A stretch of DNA of 64,000 nt from Sinorhizobium medicae (GTDB lineage Bacteria > Pseudomonadota > Alphaproteobacteria > Rhizobiales > Rhizobiaceae): the NCBI RefSeq assembly GCF_007827695.1, contig NZ_VITA01000002.1:1-64000 (forward strand). Direction: 5' to 3'. The notes beneath the pieces are model-generated. The model made no database searches. It saw only the letters and a program-made list of their open reading frames with translations, and was not told where the DNA came from. Of the stretch, positions 41,059 through 50,920 are shown piece after piece; the stretch's first letter is position 1, and each line of letters starts with the position of its first letter. Position numbers and translations under genes: made by a program.

Positions 41059-43968
41059 ATGACCGAGACCGCTGAAAAGATCGACTATTCCTCTACCCTT
41101 TACCTGCCGCAGACGGACTTTCCGATGCGTGCGGGTCTGCCGCAGAAGGAGCCGGAGACCGTCGCCCGTTGGCAGAATATGGAGCTTTACAAAAAGCTGC
41201 GCGCATCGGCTGCCGGCCGCGAGAAGTTCGTCCTGCATGATGGCCCGCCCTATGCCAACGGCAACATCCATATCGGTCATGCGCTGAACAAGATCCTCAA
41301 GGATGTGATCAACCGATCGTTCCAGATGCGCGGCTTCGATGCGAACTACGTCCCAGGCTGGGACTGCCACGGCCTGCCGATCGAATGGAAGATCGAGGAA
41401 AAATATCGGGAAAAGGGCAAGAACAAGGACGAGGTCCCGGTCAACGAGTTCCGTAAGGAATGCCGTGAATTCGCCAGCGGCTGGATCGGTGTCCAGACGG
41501 AGGAATTCAAGCGTCTCGGCATCGAGGGAGACTTCGAAAACCCTTACACCACGATGAACTTCCACGCGGAGGCGCGCATCGCCGGCGAGTTGATGAAGAT
41601 CGCCAGGTCAGGTCAGCTCTATCGCGGCTCGAAGCCGGTCATGTGGTCGGTCGTCGAACGTACGGCCCTTGCCGAGGCCGAAGTCGAATATGCCGACGTC
41701 GAAAGCGATATGATCTGGGTGAAGTTCCCGGTAACCCAGGGGCCCGATGCGCTTGCCGGCGCCTTTGTAGTCATCTGGACCACGACCCCCTGGACGATCC
41801 CCGGCAACCGAGCGATCGCCTATTCGTCACGCTATGCCTACGGGCTTTACGAGGTCGCGGCCGCCGAGAACGATTATGGTCCTCAGCCGGGCGAGAAGCT
41901 GATCTTCGCCAAGCGGCTCGCCGAGGAGTCGGCTGCCAAGGCGAAGGTGACGTTCAAGTTCGTACGCGATATCGAGGCGGACGAGCTCGGGGCGGTCACT
42001 TGCGCGCATCCGTTGCACGGGCTCGGCGGCGGCTATGCCTTTCATGTGCCGTTACTCGACGGCGATCACGTGACCGACGATGCCGGCACTGGCTTCGTTC
42101 ACACGGCTCCCGGCCATGGCCGCGAGGACTTTGATGCCTGGATGGACAGCGCCCGGGCACTTGAAGCGCGCGGCATCTCCTCTGCCATCCCCTTCACGGT
42201 CGACGATGCGGGCTACTTCACGGCCGATGCACCCGGCTTTGGTCCGGATGCGGAAGGCGGCGCCGGCCGGGTCATCGACGACAAGGGCAAGAAGGGCGAT
42301 GCCAACGAGCGAGTCATAAAAGCCCTGATCGGCCGGCATGCGCTCTTTGCGCGGGGCCGATTGAAGCATTCCTATCCGCATTCCTGGCGGTCGAAGAAGC
42401 CGGTCATCTTCCGCAACACGCCGCAATGGTTCGTGTACATGGACAAGGATTTCGGCGATGGCACGACGTTGCGTTCGCGTGCGTTGAACGCCATAGACGG
42501 AACCCGTTTCGTCCCCGGCGCCGGCCAGAATCGTCTGAGGGCGATGATCGAGCAGCGTCCCGACTGGGTCCTTTCGCGCCAGCGCGCCTGGGGCGTGCCG
42601 ATCGCAATCTTCGCCAGCGACGAAGGCGAGATCCTCGCCGACGACGAGGTCAATTCCCGCATACTCGATGCGTTCGAGAAGGAGGGAGCGGACGCCTGGT
42701 TCGCCGAAGGTGCGAAGGAACGCTTCCTCGGCAAGGATCACGATCATACGCGCTGGCACCAGGTCATGGACATTCTTGACGTCTGGTTTGATTCCGGGTC
42801 GACCCACACTTTCACGCTGGAGGACCGCCCGGACCTGAAATGGCCCGCTGACGTCTACCTGGAAGGCTCAGATCAACACCGCGGCTGGTTCCATTCTTCG
42901 CTGCTCGAAAGCTGCGCGACCCGCGGGCGCGCGCCGTATAACGCCGTCATCACCCATGGCTTCACCATGGATGAGAAGGGCGAGAAGATGTCGAAGTCGA
43001 AGGGCAATACGGTCACGCCTCAAGAAGTGATGAAGGATGCAGGCGCCGACATCCTGCGTCTATGGGTCATGACGACGGACTATTGGGAAGACCAGCGCCT
43101 GGGCAAGACCATCATCCAGACGAATATCGACGCCTACCGAAAGTTGCGCAACACCGTGCGCTGGATGCTCGGCACGCTCGCGCACGACAAGGGCGAAGTC
43201 GTTGCGCTTTCCGAAATGCCGGAGCTTGAAAGGTTGATGCTGCATCGCCTTGCCGAACTCGACCGGCTGGTTCGCGAAGGCTACGATGCCTTCGACTTCA
43301 AGAGGATCGCCCGGTCGCTCATCGATTTCTCGAATGTGGAACTTTCCGCCTTCTACTTCGATATCCGCAAGGATGCGCTCTATTGCGATGCTCCGTCGTC
43401 GCTGCGCCGCCGCGCTTCGCTGCAGGTCATCCGCACCGTTTTCGATTGCCTGGTGACCTGGTTTGCACCCATGCTGCCCTTCACTGCCGAGGAGGCCTGG
43501 CTTTCGCGCAATCCACAAGCCGTTTCCGTGCATCTCGAACAGTTCCCCGAGGTCCCCGCGAAGTGGCGCAACGACGCGCTTGCCGAAAAGTGGCGGAAGA
43601 TCCGCGAGGTCCGCAAAGTCGTGACCGGCGCGCTCGAGATCGAGCGCAAGGAAAAACGCATCGGCTCTTCGCTCGAGGCGGCTCCCGTCGTCCACGTCGC
43701 CGACCCGGATCTGCTCGGAGCGCTCGACGGCCAGGACTTCGCCGAAATCTGCATCACCTCGGCAATCGAGATCGACGGGGGCGAAGGTCCTGCAGGCGCC
43801 TTCACGCTGCCGGAGGTCGCCAAGGTTAGAGTCGTGCCGAAACTCGCCGAGGGACGCAAATGCGCTCGCTCCTGGCGAATCACTACGGATGTGGGCTCCG
43901 ATCCGCTCTATCCGGACGTCTCCGCGCGCGACGCGGCCGCCCTGCGGGAGCTCGGCTTCAAGCCGTAA
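41059..43968 (+). CDS. ileS: Isoleucyl-tRNA synthetase
   Basis: A 969-residue class Ia aminoacyl-tRNA synthetase that charges tRNA-Ile. The HIGH motif is in [21 protein letters not shown] is in [14 protein letters not shown], and the CP1 editing domain ([26 protein letters not shown]) is intact. The C-terminal zinc-finger region reads KCARSW ... PDVSARDA, so most of the cysteines of the E. coli-type zinc site are lost; this variant is common in alphaproteobacteria. A following lipoprotein gene starts 133 bases later. Confidence 0.97.
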   Translation: MTETAEKIDYSSTLYLPQTDFPMRAGLPQKEPETVARWQNMELYKKLRASAAGREKFVLHDGPPYANGNIHIGHALNKILKDVINRSFQMRGFDANYVPGWDCHGLPIEWKIEEKYREKGKNKDEVPVNEFRKECREFASGWIGVQTEEFKRLGIEGDFENPYTTMNFHAEARIAGELMKIARSGQLYRGSKPVMWSVVERTALAEAEVEYADVESDMIWVKFPVTQGPDALAGAFVVIWTTTPWTIPGNRAIAYSSRYAYGLYEVAAAENDYGPQPGEKLIFAKRLAEESAAKAKVTFKFVRDIEADELGAVTCAHPLHGLGGGYAFHVPLLDGDHVTDDAGTGFVHTAPGHGREDFDAWMDSARALEARGISSAIPFTVDDAGYFTADAPGFGPDAEGGAGRVIDDKGKKGDANERVIKALIGRHALFARGRLKHSYPHSWRSKKPVIFRNTPQWFVYMDKDFGDGTTLRSRALNAIDGTRFVPGAGQNRLRAMIEQRPDWVLSRQRAWGVPIAIFASDEGEILADDEVNSRILDAFEKEGADAWFAEGAKERFLGKDHDHTRWHQVMDILDVWFDSGSTHTFTLEDRPDLKWPADVYLEGSDQHRGWFHSSLLESCATRGRAPYNAVITHGFTMDEKGEKMSKSKGNTVTPQEVMKDAGADILRLWVMTTDYWEDQRLGKTIIQTNIDAYRKLRNTVRWMLGTLAHDKGEVVALSEMPELERLMLHRLAELDRLVREGYDAFDFKRIARSLIDFSNVELSAFYFDIRKDALYCDAPSSLRRRASLQVIRTVFDCLVTWFAPMLPFTAEEAWLSRNPQAVSVHLEQFPEVPAKWRNDALAEKWRKIREVRKVVTGALEIERKEKRIGSSLEAAPVVHVADPDLLGALDGQDFAEICITSAIEIDGGEGPAGAFTLPEVAKVRVVPKLAEGRKCARSWRITTDVGSDPLYPDVSARDAAALRELGFKP

Positions 43969-44101
43969 CCGACCTCTTTACCGGGTGAATTGCACTTAAG
44001 GCGTTCATCCGGTAAAACCTGCCCGAAATTTGGCGGAATTTTCCGCCATGGGGCGCTGAGTGGCCGCGGCATGCGAGACGCGGCCGGCTGGAAGGAATCT
44101 C

Positions 44102-44722
44102 ATGGGAATGACGCGAGAGTTGCGAGTGGCCGCCGGCATTGCCGCCATCCTGGCGGGAGGGCTGGTGCTTTCCGGCTGCATTGGCGGCCCGACCTACGGC
44201 ACGGACAAGACGGCTGGCGAGCATTTGCTCGACGACCTCGGCAGCGCCGTCAGCCTCGCTCCGCCGAAACGGGATCCGGTCAAGTATCAGCCGCGCCCCG
44301 GCCTGGTACTGCCCCCCGAACAGCAGCAGACGGCTCTCGTACAGCCGCAGCAGTCGCTTGCGAGCCGCGAGGCAAATCCGGCCTGGGTCGAGTCTCCCGA
44401 GGAAACGCGCGCGCGTCTGCGTGAAGAGGCGGACGCCAACAAGAACGATCCCAACTATGTCTCGCCGCTGGCAAAAGCGAATGCCAACGGCCGCCGCCTT
44501 TCGGCCAAGGAGCAGCAGGAAGCCTATCGTCAGGCACGCAAGATTGAGCAGGGCGCCTATTCGGATAAGCGCCGCTTCCTGAGCGATCCGCCGCTCGAAT
44601 ATCGCCGCTTGCCGGAAGGAGCCGAAGCCGATCTCGGTGAGCCCGAGAAGGACAAGGCGCGCCGCCGCAAGAAGGAGGCGCAGATCAAGAATTCCGGATC
44701 CAAGTGGTACTGGCCGTTTTAA
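44102..44722 (+). CDS. Putative outer-membrane lipoprotein
   Basis: A 206-residue protein with a lipoprotein signal: ELRVAAGIAAILAGGLVLSGC, the lipobox LSGC giving a lipid-bearing Cys at about residue 25. The mature part is highly polar and Gln-, Glu- and Lys-rich (EETRARLREEADANKNDP, AKEQQEAYRQARK), probably helical or disordered, and ends in SKWYWPF. It resembles rhizobial hypothetical lipoproteins; a BamF-like role has been proposed for distant relatives, but I cannot support that from this sequence. ATG 44102 has AAGGAAT upstream. Confidence 0.75.
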   Translation: MGMTRELRVAAGIAAILAGGLVLSGCIGGPTYGTDKTAGEHLLDDLGSAVSLAPPKRDPVKYQPRPGLVLPPEQQQTALVQPQQSLASREANPAWVESPEETRARLREEADANKNDPNYVSPLAKANANGRRLSAKEQQEAYRQARKIEQGAYSDKRRFLSDPPLEYRRLPEGAEADLGEPEKDKARRRKKEAQIKNSGSKWYWPF

Positions 44723-44794
44723 GACGTAATCAGAACACTGGGCCGCGGTTTTCCGCTCCCATCCGCTTTAACATATTGGACTCGATCCTAAGCC

Positions 44795-45274
44795 ATGGCC
44801 ATCAGCATTCGCGATGCCGTTCCTGATGACGCTGCGACGATCCTCCGGTTCATCACGGAGCTCGCGACATATGAAAAGGCGCCGCACGAGGTTGAGGCGA
44901 CCGTTGAGCGCGTGCACGAGACGCTCTTCGGAGCCGATGCGGTTGCGCGCGCAGTGATCTGCGAGGCCGACGGCACGCCCGCGGGCTTTGCCATCTGGTT
45001 CTTCAGCTATTCCACCTGGCAGGCGCGCAAGGGACTTTATCTCGAGGACCTTTACGTCTCTCCGGAATTTCGTGGCTCGGGCGCTGGGAAGGCGCTGCTG
45101 AAGTATCTGGCACGGACAGCCGTTGCCGAAGGCTGCGGTCGCTTCGAGTGGAGCGTGCTTGACTGGAACGAGCCCGCCATTCGCGTCTACGAGGCCGTCG
45201 GGGCGGAGCCTATGTCGGAATGGACGCGTTACCGGCTTGCCGGCAAAGGGCTGGAGACGTTTGCTGCGGATTAG
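44795..45274 (+). CDS. GNAT-family N-acetyltransferase
   Basis: A 159-residue GNAT enzyme with the acetyl-CoA binding motif A LEDLYVSPEFRGSGAGKALL and motif B DWNEPAIRVYEAVGA. The N-terminal layout (ISIRDAVPDDAATILRFITELATYEK) is that of the diamine acetyltransferase (SSAT-like) branch, so polyamine or thialysine acetylation is possible. It stands alone, with the repeat-rich region following. Confidence 0.85.
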   Translation: MAISIRDAVPDDAATILRFITELATYEKAPHEVEATVERVHETLFGADAVARAVICEADGTPAGFAIWFFSYSTWQARKGLYLEDLYVSPEFRGSGAGKALLKYLARTAVAEGCGRFEWSVLDWNEPAIRVYEAVGAEPMSEWTRYRLAGKGLETFAAD

Positions 45275-45397
45275 GGCCTGTTGAGATTCATCTTGAGTTT
45301 ATCACGGCTGCTGTGCGATGGATGATGGCGTTGGAGCTCTGGTTTGTCGGCGCGTATGGCGATGCGCTAGAATTCCCTTGAGTGCCGGCTGCGCGGC
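45275..45397. other. Unassigned intergenic segment after the GNAT gene
   Basis: No gene is supported. The first part (GAGATTCATCTTGAG) looks like an insertion-sequence end fragment, but no transposase remains are clear. Confidence 0.35.
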
Positions 45398-45503
45398 CTA
45401 CAGCGCCGTGCGTCTTATCAGACGCACAAAGGTCGCTGTAGCACTTCGATCTGCTGCATGTTTTGTCCTTCAATCGAATCCGATTAAAGGAAACATGCAG
45501 TAG
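45398..45503. repeat. RIME-type double-hairpin repeat
   Basis: The left palindrome pairs CTACAGCG (45398-45405) with CGCTGTAG (45434-45441) around an inner stem GTGCGTC / GACGCAC. The right one pairs CTGCATGTTT (45454-45463) with AAACATGCAG (45491-45500). This two-hairpin layout is the classic rhizobial intergenic mosaic element. It is probably non-mobile on its own and lies between the GNAT and tadA genes. Confidence 0.75.
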
Positions 45504-45537
45504 GAAACGGATCGCAGGGCCGCGGTCGTTCTTCTTC

Positions 45538-45649
45538 CCTCATTTCTGTGCTCGTCACAGAAAACCAGCAGCGCCGCGTCTGCGCGGGAAGTTCTTTTAG
45601 CCCAAGGACTTGGTCTGGCTGGATGCCTGTGACGAGCACAGGAATGAGG
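45538..45649. repeat. Inverted repeat with 23-base arms
   Basis: Arms at 45538-45560 and 45627-45649 pair with a single mismatch around a 66-base interior. The arm core CCTGTGACGAGCACAGGAAT occurs also at 178-197, near the IS110 relic. This looks like a dispersed palindromic element; whether it is a MITE-like unit is not decided. Confidence 0.7.
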
Positions 45650-45697
45650 AAATCAAGCAAGTCGCGGCGGGCACCCCGAATCTCAACAGCCCATAGG

Positions 45698-45748
45698 GCG
45701 GGATGAGGAAAAGTGTATGCGGTTTTCCGCCCGCATCCCGCGTCGCAA
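45698..45748. repeat. Palindromic repeat upstream of the tadA end
   Basis: GCGGGATG (45700-45707) pairs with CATCCCGC (45736-45743) around the core GTGTATGCGGTTTTCCGCCCG. On the other strand the core matches the GGAAAACCG motif of the repeats at 2911 and 29688. A degenerate copy is seen near 54403-54447. Confidence 0.6.
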
Positions 45749-45770
45749 CGTGATCGAGAGCGGAATTGCT

Positions 45771-46220
45771 TTAACGCCGGGCGGCAAAGAATGCGCGCAG
45801 AATATCCGCAGCCTCCCGCTCAGCAAGTCCGGAATAGACATCCGGAACATGATGGCAGGTGGGAGAAGAATAGAACCTGACCCCGTTGTCGACCGCGCCG
45901 CCCTTCGGATCCTCTGCTCCGTAATAGAGGCGACGAATGCGAGCAAAGGAGATCGCGGCGGCGCACATGGTGCATGGCTCGAGAGTGACGTAGAGATCGG
46001 CTCCCGAGAGCCGCTCGCCGCCAATGGCCGTCGCCGCCATGCGGATCGCCTCGATCTCCGCATGCGCCGTGATGTCGTTGAGTTCGCGGGTGCGGTTGCC
46101 CGCCGCGGCGACCACTTCGCCTTCATGCACGATGACGGCGCCGATCGGCACTTCGCCGCGTGCCGCGGCCTTTCGGGCCTCCTGAAGGGCCGCCTGCATG
46201 AAGGGCGCCGTATCCGTCAT
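45771..46220 (-). CDS. tadA: tRNA(adenosine34) deaminase TadA
   Basis: A 149-residue zinc deaminase that converts the wobble adenosine of tRNA-Arg to inosine. The zinc and catalytic motif reads ITAHAEIEAI and then EPCTMCAAAI; the C-terminal helix (REAADILRAFFAARR) is typical. ATG 46220 gives MTDTAPFMQAALQEARKAAA, the usual TadA start; the frame upstream is non-coding and overlaps the divergent rluB promoter. Only 73 bases separate it from the pseudouridine synthase gene. Confidence 0.94.
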   Translation of the reverse strand: MTDTAPFMQAALQEARKAAARGEVPIGAVIVHEGEVVAAAGNRTRELNDITAHAEIEAIRMAATAIGGERLSGADLYVTLEPCTMCAAAISFARIRRLYYGAEDPKGGAVDNGVRFYSSPTCHHVPDVYSGLAEREAADILRAFFAARR

Positions 46221-46293
46221 CTTCGTTCGACAATTTCCTCTTAACCCACGGCCTACGACCTGATAGGACAGCCGCAAAAGGCAGGCAACACAA

Positions 46294-48024
46294 ATGACAT
46301 CCAAAGACAAGCCCACGAGGCCCGGCGGCAAGGCCAAGGGTCGCGACACGAAACCTCATTCCGGCGGCGAGAAGGCTGCAGTGCGGGCAGCCGGTAGCGC
46401 GCCGGCCGCGTCGGCTGCGGGTGCGGAACAGCCACAGCGCATCTCGAAGATACTCTCGCGCGCAGGCGTTGCATCGCGCCGCGACGTCGAGCGGATGATC
46501 ATGGAAGGGCGCGTCAGTCTCAATGGCCTCGTGCTCGACACACCGGTGGTCAACGCGACGCTCGCCGACAGGATCGAAGTGGACGGCCATCCGATCCGCG
46601 GCATCGAACGGACGCGGCTTTGGCTCTATCACAAGCCGGGCGGGCTCGTGACGACCAATGCCGATCCGGAAGGCCGGCCGACGGTCTTCGAAAACCTGCC
46701 CGAGGATCTGCCGCGCGTTCTGTCGATCGGCCGGCTGGACATCAACACCGAAGGCCTGCTGCTCCTGACGAATGACGGCGGGCTTGCCCGCGTGCTTGAG
46801 CTGCCGTCGACAGGCTGGCTGCGCCGCTACCGCGTGCGCGCACACGGGGAAATCGATCAGGCGGCGCTCGACCGCCTGAAAGAGGGTATCGCGGTCGAAG
46901 GTGTCCTTTACGGGGCGATCGAGGCTACTCTGGATCGGGTACAGGGCTCGAACGTCTGGATCACTATGGGCCTGCGCGAAGGCAAGAATCGTGAGATCAA
47001 GAACGTCCTTGGCGCACTTGGCCTCGACGTAAACCGACTGATCCGCATCTCCTATGGTCCGTTCCAGCTCGGCGAGTTGCCGATTGGTCAGGTTCAGGAG
47101 ATTCGCGGCCGAACGCTGCGCGAACAGCTGGGCCCCCGGCTGATCGCCGACGCCAAAGCGAATTTCGACGCGCCGATCTATAACGACCAGTCGACTGCTG
47201 CCGAGCCTGAAGCAGAGCCTGTCGCCGATCACGGCAAGGCGGAATGGGGCAGCAAGCGCGAGAAGGCCGGAGACAAGCGCGAGCGTGCTCTTGCCCGCCT
47301 CGACACCCGCCGCGACGATGGCCGACCGAACGACCGAGGCCGCAGTCGTGGAAAGGCGGAGGAACGTCCTGCTCGCCCGCCTCTGAGACGCAACCGCTCT
47401 TCCAACGTCTGGATGGCGCCGGGTGCGCGTCCGACGGTCGAGAAAAAGCCGAAGGCTGCGGAAGACGAGCTTTCTCCGAAATCCACGCGGCGCGCGCCGG
47501 CGGACGTTAAACGCCGCGACCGTGCTAAGGACCCCGCCACGGCGAAGGCAGCCGGCTTTGATGAGGAGCGTAAGGGCAAGGCGGGTAAATCCGCCGGCCG
47601 CAAGGACGCCGCCGGTGGCTTCGAAAGGCGTCGCCCGCTCGAAGGCGCAGAGCGGAAATCACGCGACCATGGCGATCGTCCGCCGCGCCGTCCGGAGGGG
47701 GAGCGGGCTGCACGCGACCCGGCCGATGACCGCGCGTCTTCCGGCGGCCGCAAGGAGACCGCTCGGCCACCGCGCGGCGACGGCAAGAAGCGCTTTGCCG
47801 ACGACCGGCCACGGGCGAACGCTGGCGGCAAGCCGGCGGCGGCAAACCCCTCCGCCAATCGCTCGTCCGAATCGCGCGCCGGAAAACCCGCAGGCACCAA
47901 ACCCTCCGGCGGCAGGCGGCCCGGTGGAGGCAAGCCCGGTAATCGCCCGGGTGGCGGCAAACCCGGTAATCGCCCTGGTGGCGGCAAATCCTCGGGCAAG
48001 GGACCGCAGGGCAGGGGGAAGTAG
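46294..48024 (+). CDS. rluB: 23S rRNA pseudouridine synthase, RluB/RsuA type, with a long basic tail
   Basis: A 576-residue protein whose first ~330 residues form an S4 RNA-binding domain (RISKILSRAGVASRRDVERMI) and a RsuA/RluB catalytic domain with the catalytic Asp149 in SIGRLDINTEGLLLL. The last ~240 residues are low-complexity, very rich in Arg, Lys, Gly, Pro and Ala, and include an exact 9-residue repeat GGGKPGNRP (DNA 47923-47976). Such tails are seen in other alphaproteobacterial members and may bind RNA or the ribosome, but here length is unusual. Exact target uridine is inferred from RluB homology. Confidence 0.88.
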   Translation: MTSKDKPTRPGGKAKGRDTKPHSGGEKAAVRAAGSAPAASAAGAEQPQRISKILSRAGVASRRDVERMIMEGRVSLNGLVLDTPVVNATLADRIEVDGHPIRGIERTRLWLYHKPGGLVTTNADPEGRPTVFENLPEDLPRVLSIGRLDINTEGLLLLTNDGGLARVLELPSTGWLRRYRVRAHGEIDQAALDRLKEGIAVEGVLYGAIEATLDRVQGSNVWITMGLREGKNREIKNVLGALGLDVNRLIRISYGPFQLGELPIGQVQEIRGRTLREQLGPRLIADAKANFDAPIYNDQSTAAEPEAEPVADHGKAEWGSKREKAGDKRERALARLDTRRDDGRPNDRGRSRGKAEERPARPPLRRNRSSNVWMAPGARPTVEKKPKAAEDELSPKSTRRAPADVKRRDRAKDPATAKAAGFDEERKGKAGKSAGRKDAAGGFERRRPLEGAERKSRDHGDRPPRRPEGERAARDPADDRASSGGRKETARPPRGDGKKRFADDRPRANAGGKPAAANPSANRSSESRAGKPAGTKPSGGRRPGGGKPGNRPGGGKPGNRPGGGKSSGKGPQGRGK

Positions 48025-48030
48025 CCGGCC

Positions 48031-48591
48031 GTGCGCATCGTCGGGGGAGAATTCCGCGGCCGCACGCTGGCCACACCGAAGTCGAACGACATCCGCCCGA
48101 CCACGGACCGGACGCGCGAGAGCCTGTTCAACATTCTCGGTCACGCCTATCCCGAGGTCCTTGACGGGACGCGCGTCCTCGACCTCTTCGCCGGCACGGG
48201 CGCCGTGGGCTTCGAGGCGCTGTCGCGCGGTTGCCGTCAGGTTCTTTTCGTCGAACAGGGGGTGGAGGGACGTGGACTGCTGCGTGTCAACATCGAGGCG
48301 CTTGGCCTTCAGGGGCGGGCAAAGATTTTCCGTCGCGACGCGACCGACCTCGGCCCCGTCGGGACGATGGAGCCATTTCATCTGGTGTTTGCAGATCCGC
48401 CCTATGGCAAAGGCCTTGGCGAGCGCGCTCTGATCGCGGCCGCCCGCGGCGGTTGGCTCGTTGCCGGCGCCCTTGCGATCCTGGAGGAACGCGCGGATGT
48501 CCGGCCGCAGTTTTCCGAGAGTTTCGAATCGGTCGATGAACGCGCCTTCGGCGACACGCTCATGCATTTTCTTCGCTTTCGCGGCGCCTGA
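48031..48591 (+). CDS. rsmD: 16S rRNA (guanine966-N2)-methyltransferase RsmD
   Basis: A 186-residue methyltransferase that methylates G966 of 16S rRNA. It begins MRIVGGEFRGRTLATP, carries the SAM-binding VLDLFAGTGAVGFEALSRG and the catalytic VFADPPYGKG. The start is GTG 48031, six bases after the pseudouridine synthase stop, with GCAGGGGGAAG upstream. Cotranscription of the two RNA-modifying genes is almost certain. Confidence 0.94.
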   Translation: MRIVGGEFRGRTLATPKSNDIRPTTDRTRESLFNILGHAYPEVLDGTRVLDLFAGTGAVGFEALSRGCRQVLFVEQGVEGRGLLRVNIEALGLQGRAKIFRRDATDLGPVGTMEPFHLVFADPPYGKGLGERALIAAARGGWLVAGALAILEERADVRPQFSESFESVDERAFGDTLMHFLRFRGA

Positions 48592-48680
48592 GATCGGCGC
48601 AAAGTCCGCCGGAGCTGCTCAGATTCCGCGTGATCTCGGCCTGCCTATTGTGCAGGATGGCCGGTGACGGAGGGATGCTG

Positions 48681-49565
48681 ATGGACCAGAAGCTATCCAC
48701 GACTCGCAAGGTTGCGGCGAACAAGGGGGAGCCGACCATCGCGCTTGCGCTGGGAGGCGGCGGTGCCCGTGGGCTTGCCCATATTCACGTCATCGACGCG
48801 CTTGACGAGATGGGCCTTCGGCCGGCGGTGGTCGCCGGTTCGTCGATCGGCGCGCTCATGGGAGCCGGCGTGGCGGCCGGCATGAGCGGGAAGGAAATTC
48901 GCGAGCATGTGCTTTCGACCGTCGGTCGCCGCGGGGAGGTGCTCAACCGGCTGTGGCGATTAAGGCCGGCAAGTCTTGCTGAAGCCATGGCGAGCGGCTT
49001 CCGCTTCGGCCAGTTCAACATAGAGCGCGTGCTGAAGGCCTTTCTGCCTGACGCAGTGCCCGTCCGCTTCTCCGATCTGGCCCTCCCCTTGAAAATCATC
49101 GTCACGGACTATTACGGGCAGACGGAAAGCGTCTGCGAGAGCGGCGATCTTTACAAGGCGCTTGCCGCCTCCTGCGCCCTACCTGCGGTTTTCATGCCGG
49201 TGAAGATCGATGGCCGCGTGATGATCGACGGCGGGATCTACAATCCAATTCCCTTCGATCACTTGCGGGGACTGGCCGACATCGTCATCGCCGTCGATGT
49301 CGTCGGCGGGCCCGATGGGGATGGCGAGACGATCCCCAGCCGCATCGACAGCCTGTTCGGCGCGACCCAGTTGATGATGCAGTCGATCATCACCATGAAG
49401 ATGCAGGCCGGCGCTCCGGACATTCTCCTCAGGCCCGATGTGGGGCGGTTCCGCGTGCTCGATTTCCTGCGGGCGCAGGAGTTGCTTACCGCCACCAGCC
49501 GTACCAAGGATGAAACGAAGCGCGCGTTGGCAGAACGCATAGAACAGTGGAAGAAGGGAATGTAG
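48681..49565 (+). CDS. Patatin-like phospholipase family protein
   Basis: A 294-residue patatin-fold hydrolase. The oxyanion motif ALGGGGARGLAHI, the nucleophile motif GSSIGAL with Ser55 and the catalytic Asp of MIDGGIYNP are all intact, so acyl hydrolase activity is likely. It resembles the RssA/NTE-type bacterial proteins. ATG 48681 is chosen because GGAGGG lies six bases upstream; an earlier in-frame ATG at 48675 is less well placed. It follows rsmD by 89 bases in the same direction. Confidence 0.87.
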   Translation: MDQKLSTTRKVAANKGEPTIALALGGGGARGLAHIHVIDALDEMGLRPAVVAGSSIGALMGAGVAAGMSGKEIREHVLSTVGRRGEVLNRLWRLRPASLAEAMASGFRFGQFNIERVLKAFLPDAVPVRFSDLALPLKIIVTDYYGQTESVCESGDLYKALAASCALPAVFMPVKIDGRVMIDGGIYNPIPFDHLRGLADIVIAVDVVGGPDGDGETIPSRIDSLFGATQLMMQSIITMKMQAGAPDILLRPDVGRFRVLDFLRAQELLTATSRTKDETKRALAERIEQWKKGM

Positions 49566-49774
49566 ACAGACGATGAGCCCTATGGGGCGCCCGCACCAGT
49601 AATCAGGGGGAGGCGCTTGCGACGGCCAGGCCAATCGTAGCAGGCTCATTCATGGACCGCCGAAGATGGCCGGCGATTACGAAGGAAATCCGTCCTCGCC
49701 GACTGCTGATGGATGCTTGAACCAGGCGTTAGCCACCTGGAGAGGGCGTCTGCTGCTTCGCTTATATTGGATGC

Positions 49775-50452
49775 TCAGAAGCGGTAGTTTACGCCAATCT
49801 TGCCCGTATCGAAGCGGAAGTCGGCATCGACAGGATTGCCGCCATCGACTGTATAGGTTCGCTCGCCGAAATCATGGTGCATATACTCGGCCTTGATCGA
49901 CCAGTTCGGCGAGAAGCCGTATTCGACGCCAGCGCCGGCGACCCAGCCGGTGTCGTTGCGTATGGTGCTACCGCTTGTACCGGCTCCGTCATCCGTTTTT
50001 ATCTCGAAGCGGCCTATTCCCAATCCGCCAGTCGCGTAGACAAGCAGGTTATCGAAGCTGTAGCCTGCGCGGGCGCGGACGGTGGACAGCCATTTCGTAT
50101 CGCTCGTGCATGAGTAAGCCGGATTAGGGCAGGGCGTGTCTCCATCGATGCTGGAACCCAGAAAGTCCGCTTCTGCACCGATGACGAAGCCGTCGATCTG
50201 CCAGTTATAGCCCGCCTGAACGCCGCCGAGAAATCCCTTACCGTCGTGATGGGCCGTCTCGCCGAAAGGCTGATACGTCCAATCCACATCCGCACGGCCG
50301 CCGCCTACGTTACCGCCGAGATAAAAGCCGTTCCAGTCGAACGCTGCCGGCGCGGATATGGCCGGCGGCGACTCGACCGGCGCAAGATCGGCGGCCACGA
50401 TAGGTGAAAGTGCTCCAGCAAGAAATGCCGCACTTAAGAAATATCTTTTCAT
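49775..50452 (-). CDS. Outer-membrane beta-barrel protein, Omp25/Omp31 (RopB-like) family
   Basis: A 225-residue exported protein: signal peptide ending at PIVAAD, then a short Pro/Ala linker (APVESPPAISAPAAF) and an eight-stranded beta-barrel (WNGFYLGGNVGGGR, GGVQAGYNWQIDGFVIGAEAD, VRARAGYSFDNLLVYATGGLG, AEYMHHDFG) ending in the barrel-closing FDTGKIGVNYRF. The final Phe and alternating aromatic pattern are typical for BAM-dependent insertion. Rhizobia have many such surface proteins; RopB is one. Upstream lies a long AT-rich region that may drive strong or regulated expression. Confidence 0.9.
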   Translation of the reverse strand: MKRYFLSAAFLAGALSPIVAADLAPVESPPAISAPAAFDWNGFYLGGNVGGGRADVDWTYQPFGETAHHDGKGFLGGVQAGYNWQIDGFVIGAEADFLGSSIDGDTPCPNPAYSCTSDTKWLSTVRARAGYSFDNLLVYATGGLGIGRFEIKTDDGAGTSGSTIRNDTGWVAGAGVEYGFSPNWSIKAEYMHHDFGERTYTVDGGNPVDADFRFDTGKIGVNYRF

Positions 50453-50920
50453 ACTATGGTCCCCTCGTCAAAGGCGCCTCCTTGAGCGTCCTAAATCGTT
50501 TATCGCGAAATTTAATATTTTTATCAAGTATGTTTTGTCATAAAGTTAAGATTGATGCGATAAAGCCACAATTAAGGAAGGCTTATGACTATATAAGTTG
50601 CTTATACTTATAACTAGTTACCAATAATATACTACCTTAAGAAGTATTATTTATGTAAAACTTTAAGCTGTATGTTCCGTATTTTGAAAGATACAATTAC
50701 AAGAGGCGCCCTCTTTAAGACGAAGTTATTTACGAGCGCAGTTATTTCGGAATAATATTCAGGCAGGAAGACAGGCGGCGCCGGCATCGAGTTCTGGCAC
50801 CAGAGCCTTCTGGAGATAGAGCGTTTCCTGTCTGAATTGAAAGATGTCTGGCTCGACGGGTCGGCCGAAGCGCGCGGCCTGTTCGCTCGGTCGGCTTGGC
50901 CGGCTTGGGCACGGCGCGCG
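50453..50920. other. AT-rich intergenic stretch
   Basis: About 50500-50760 is strikingly AT-rich, with runs such as TTTAATATTTTTATCAAG, in an otherwise GC-rich chromosome. It contains no gene I can support. It includes the promoter side of the omp gene and ends near an IS630 remnant, so it may be foreign DNA or the scar of an insertion. The remainder up to 50920 is of normal composition and unassigned. Confidence 0.55.

Noticed and set aside
45275..45397. An IS5-type element remnant
   Set aside because: Only a short end-like sequence is seen, with no transposase motif and no second end.
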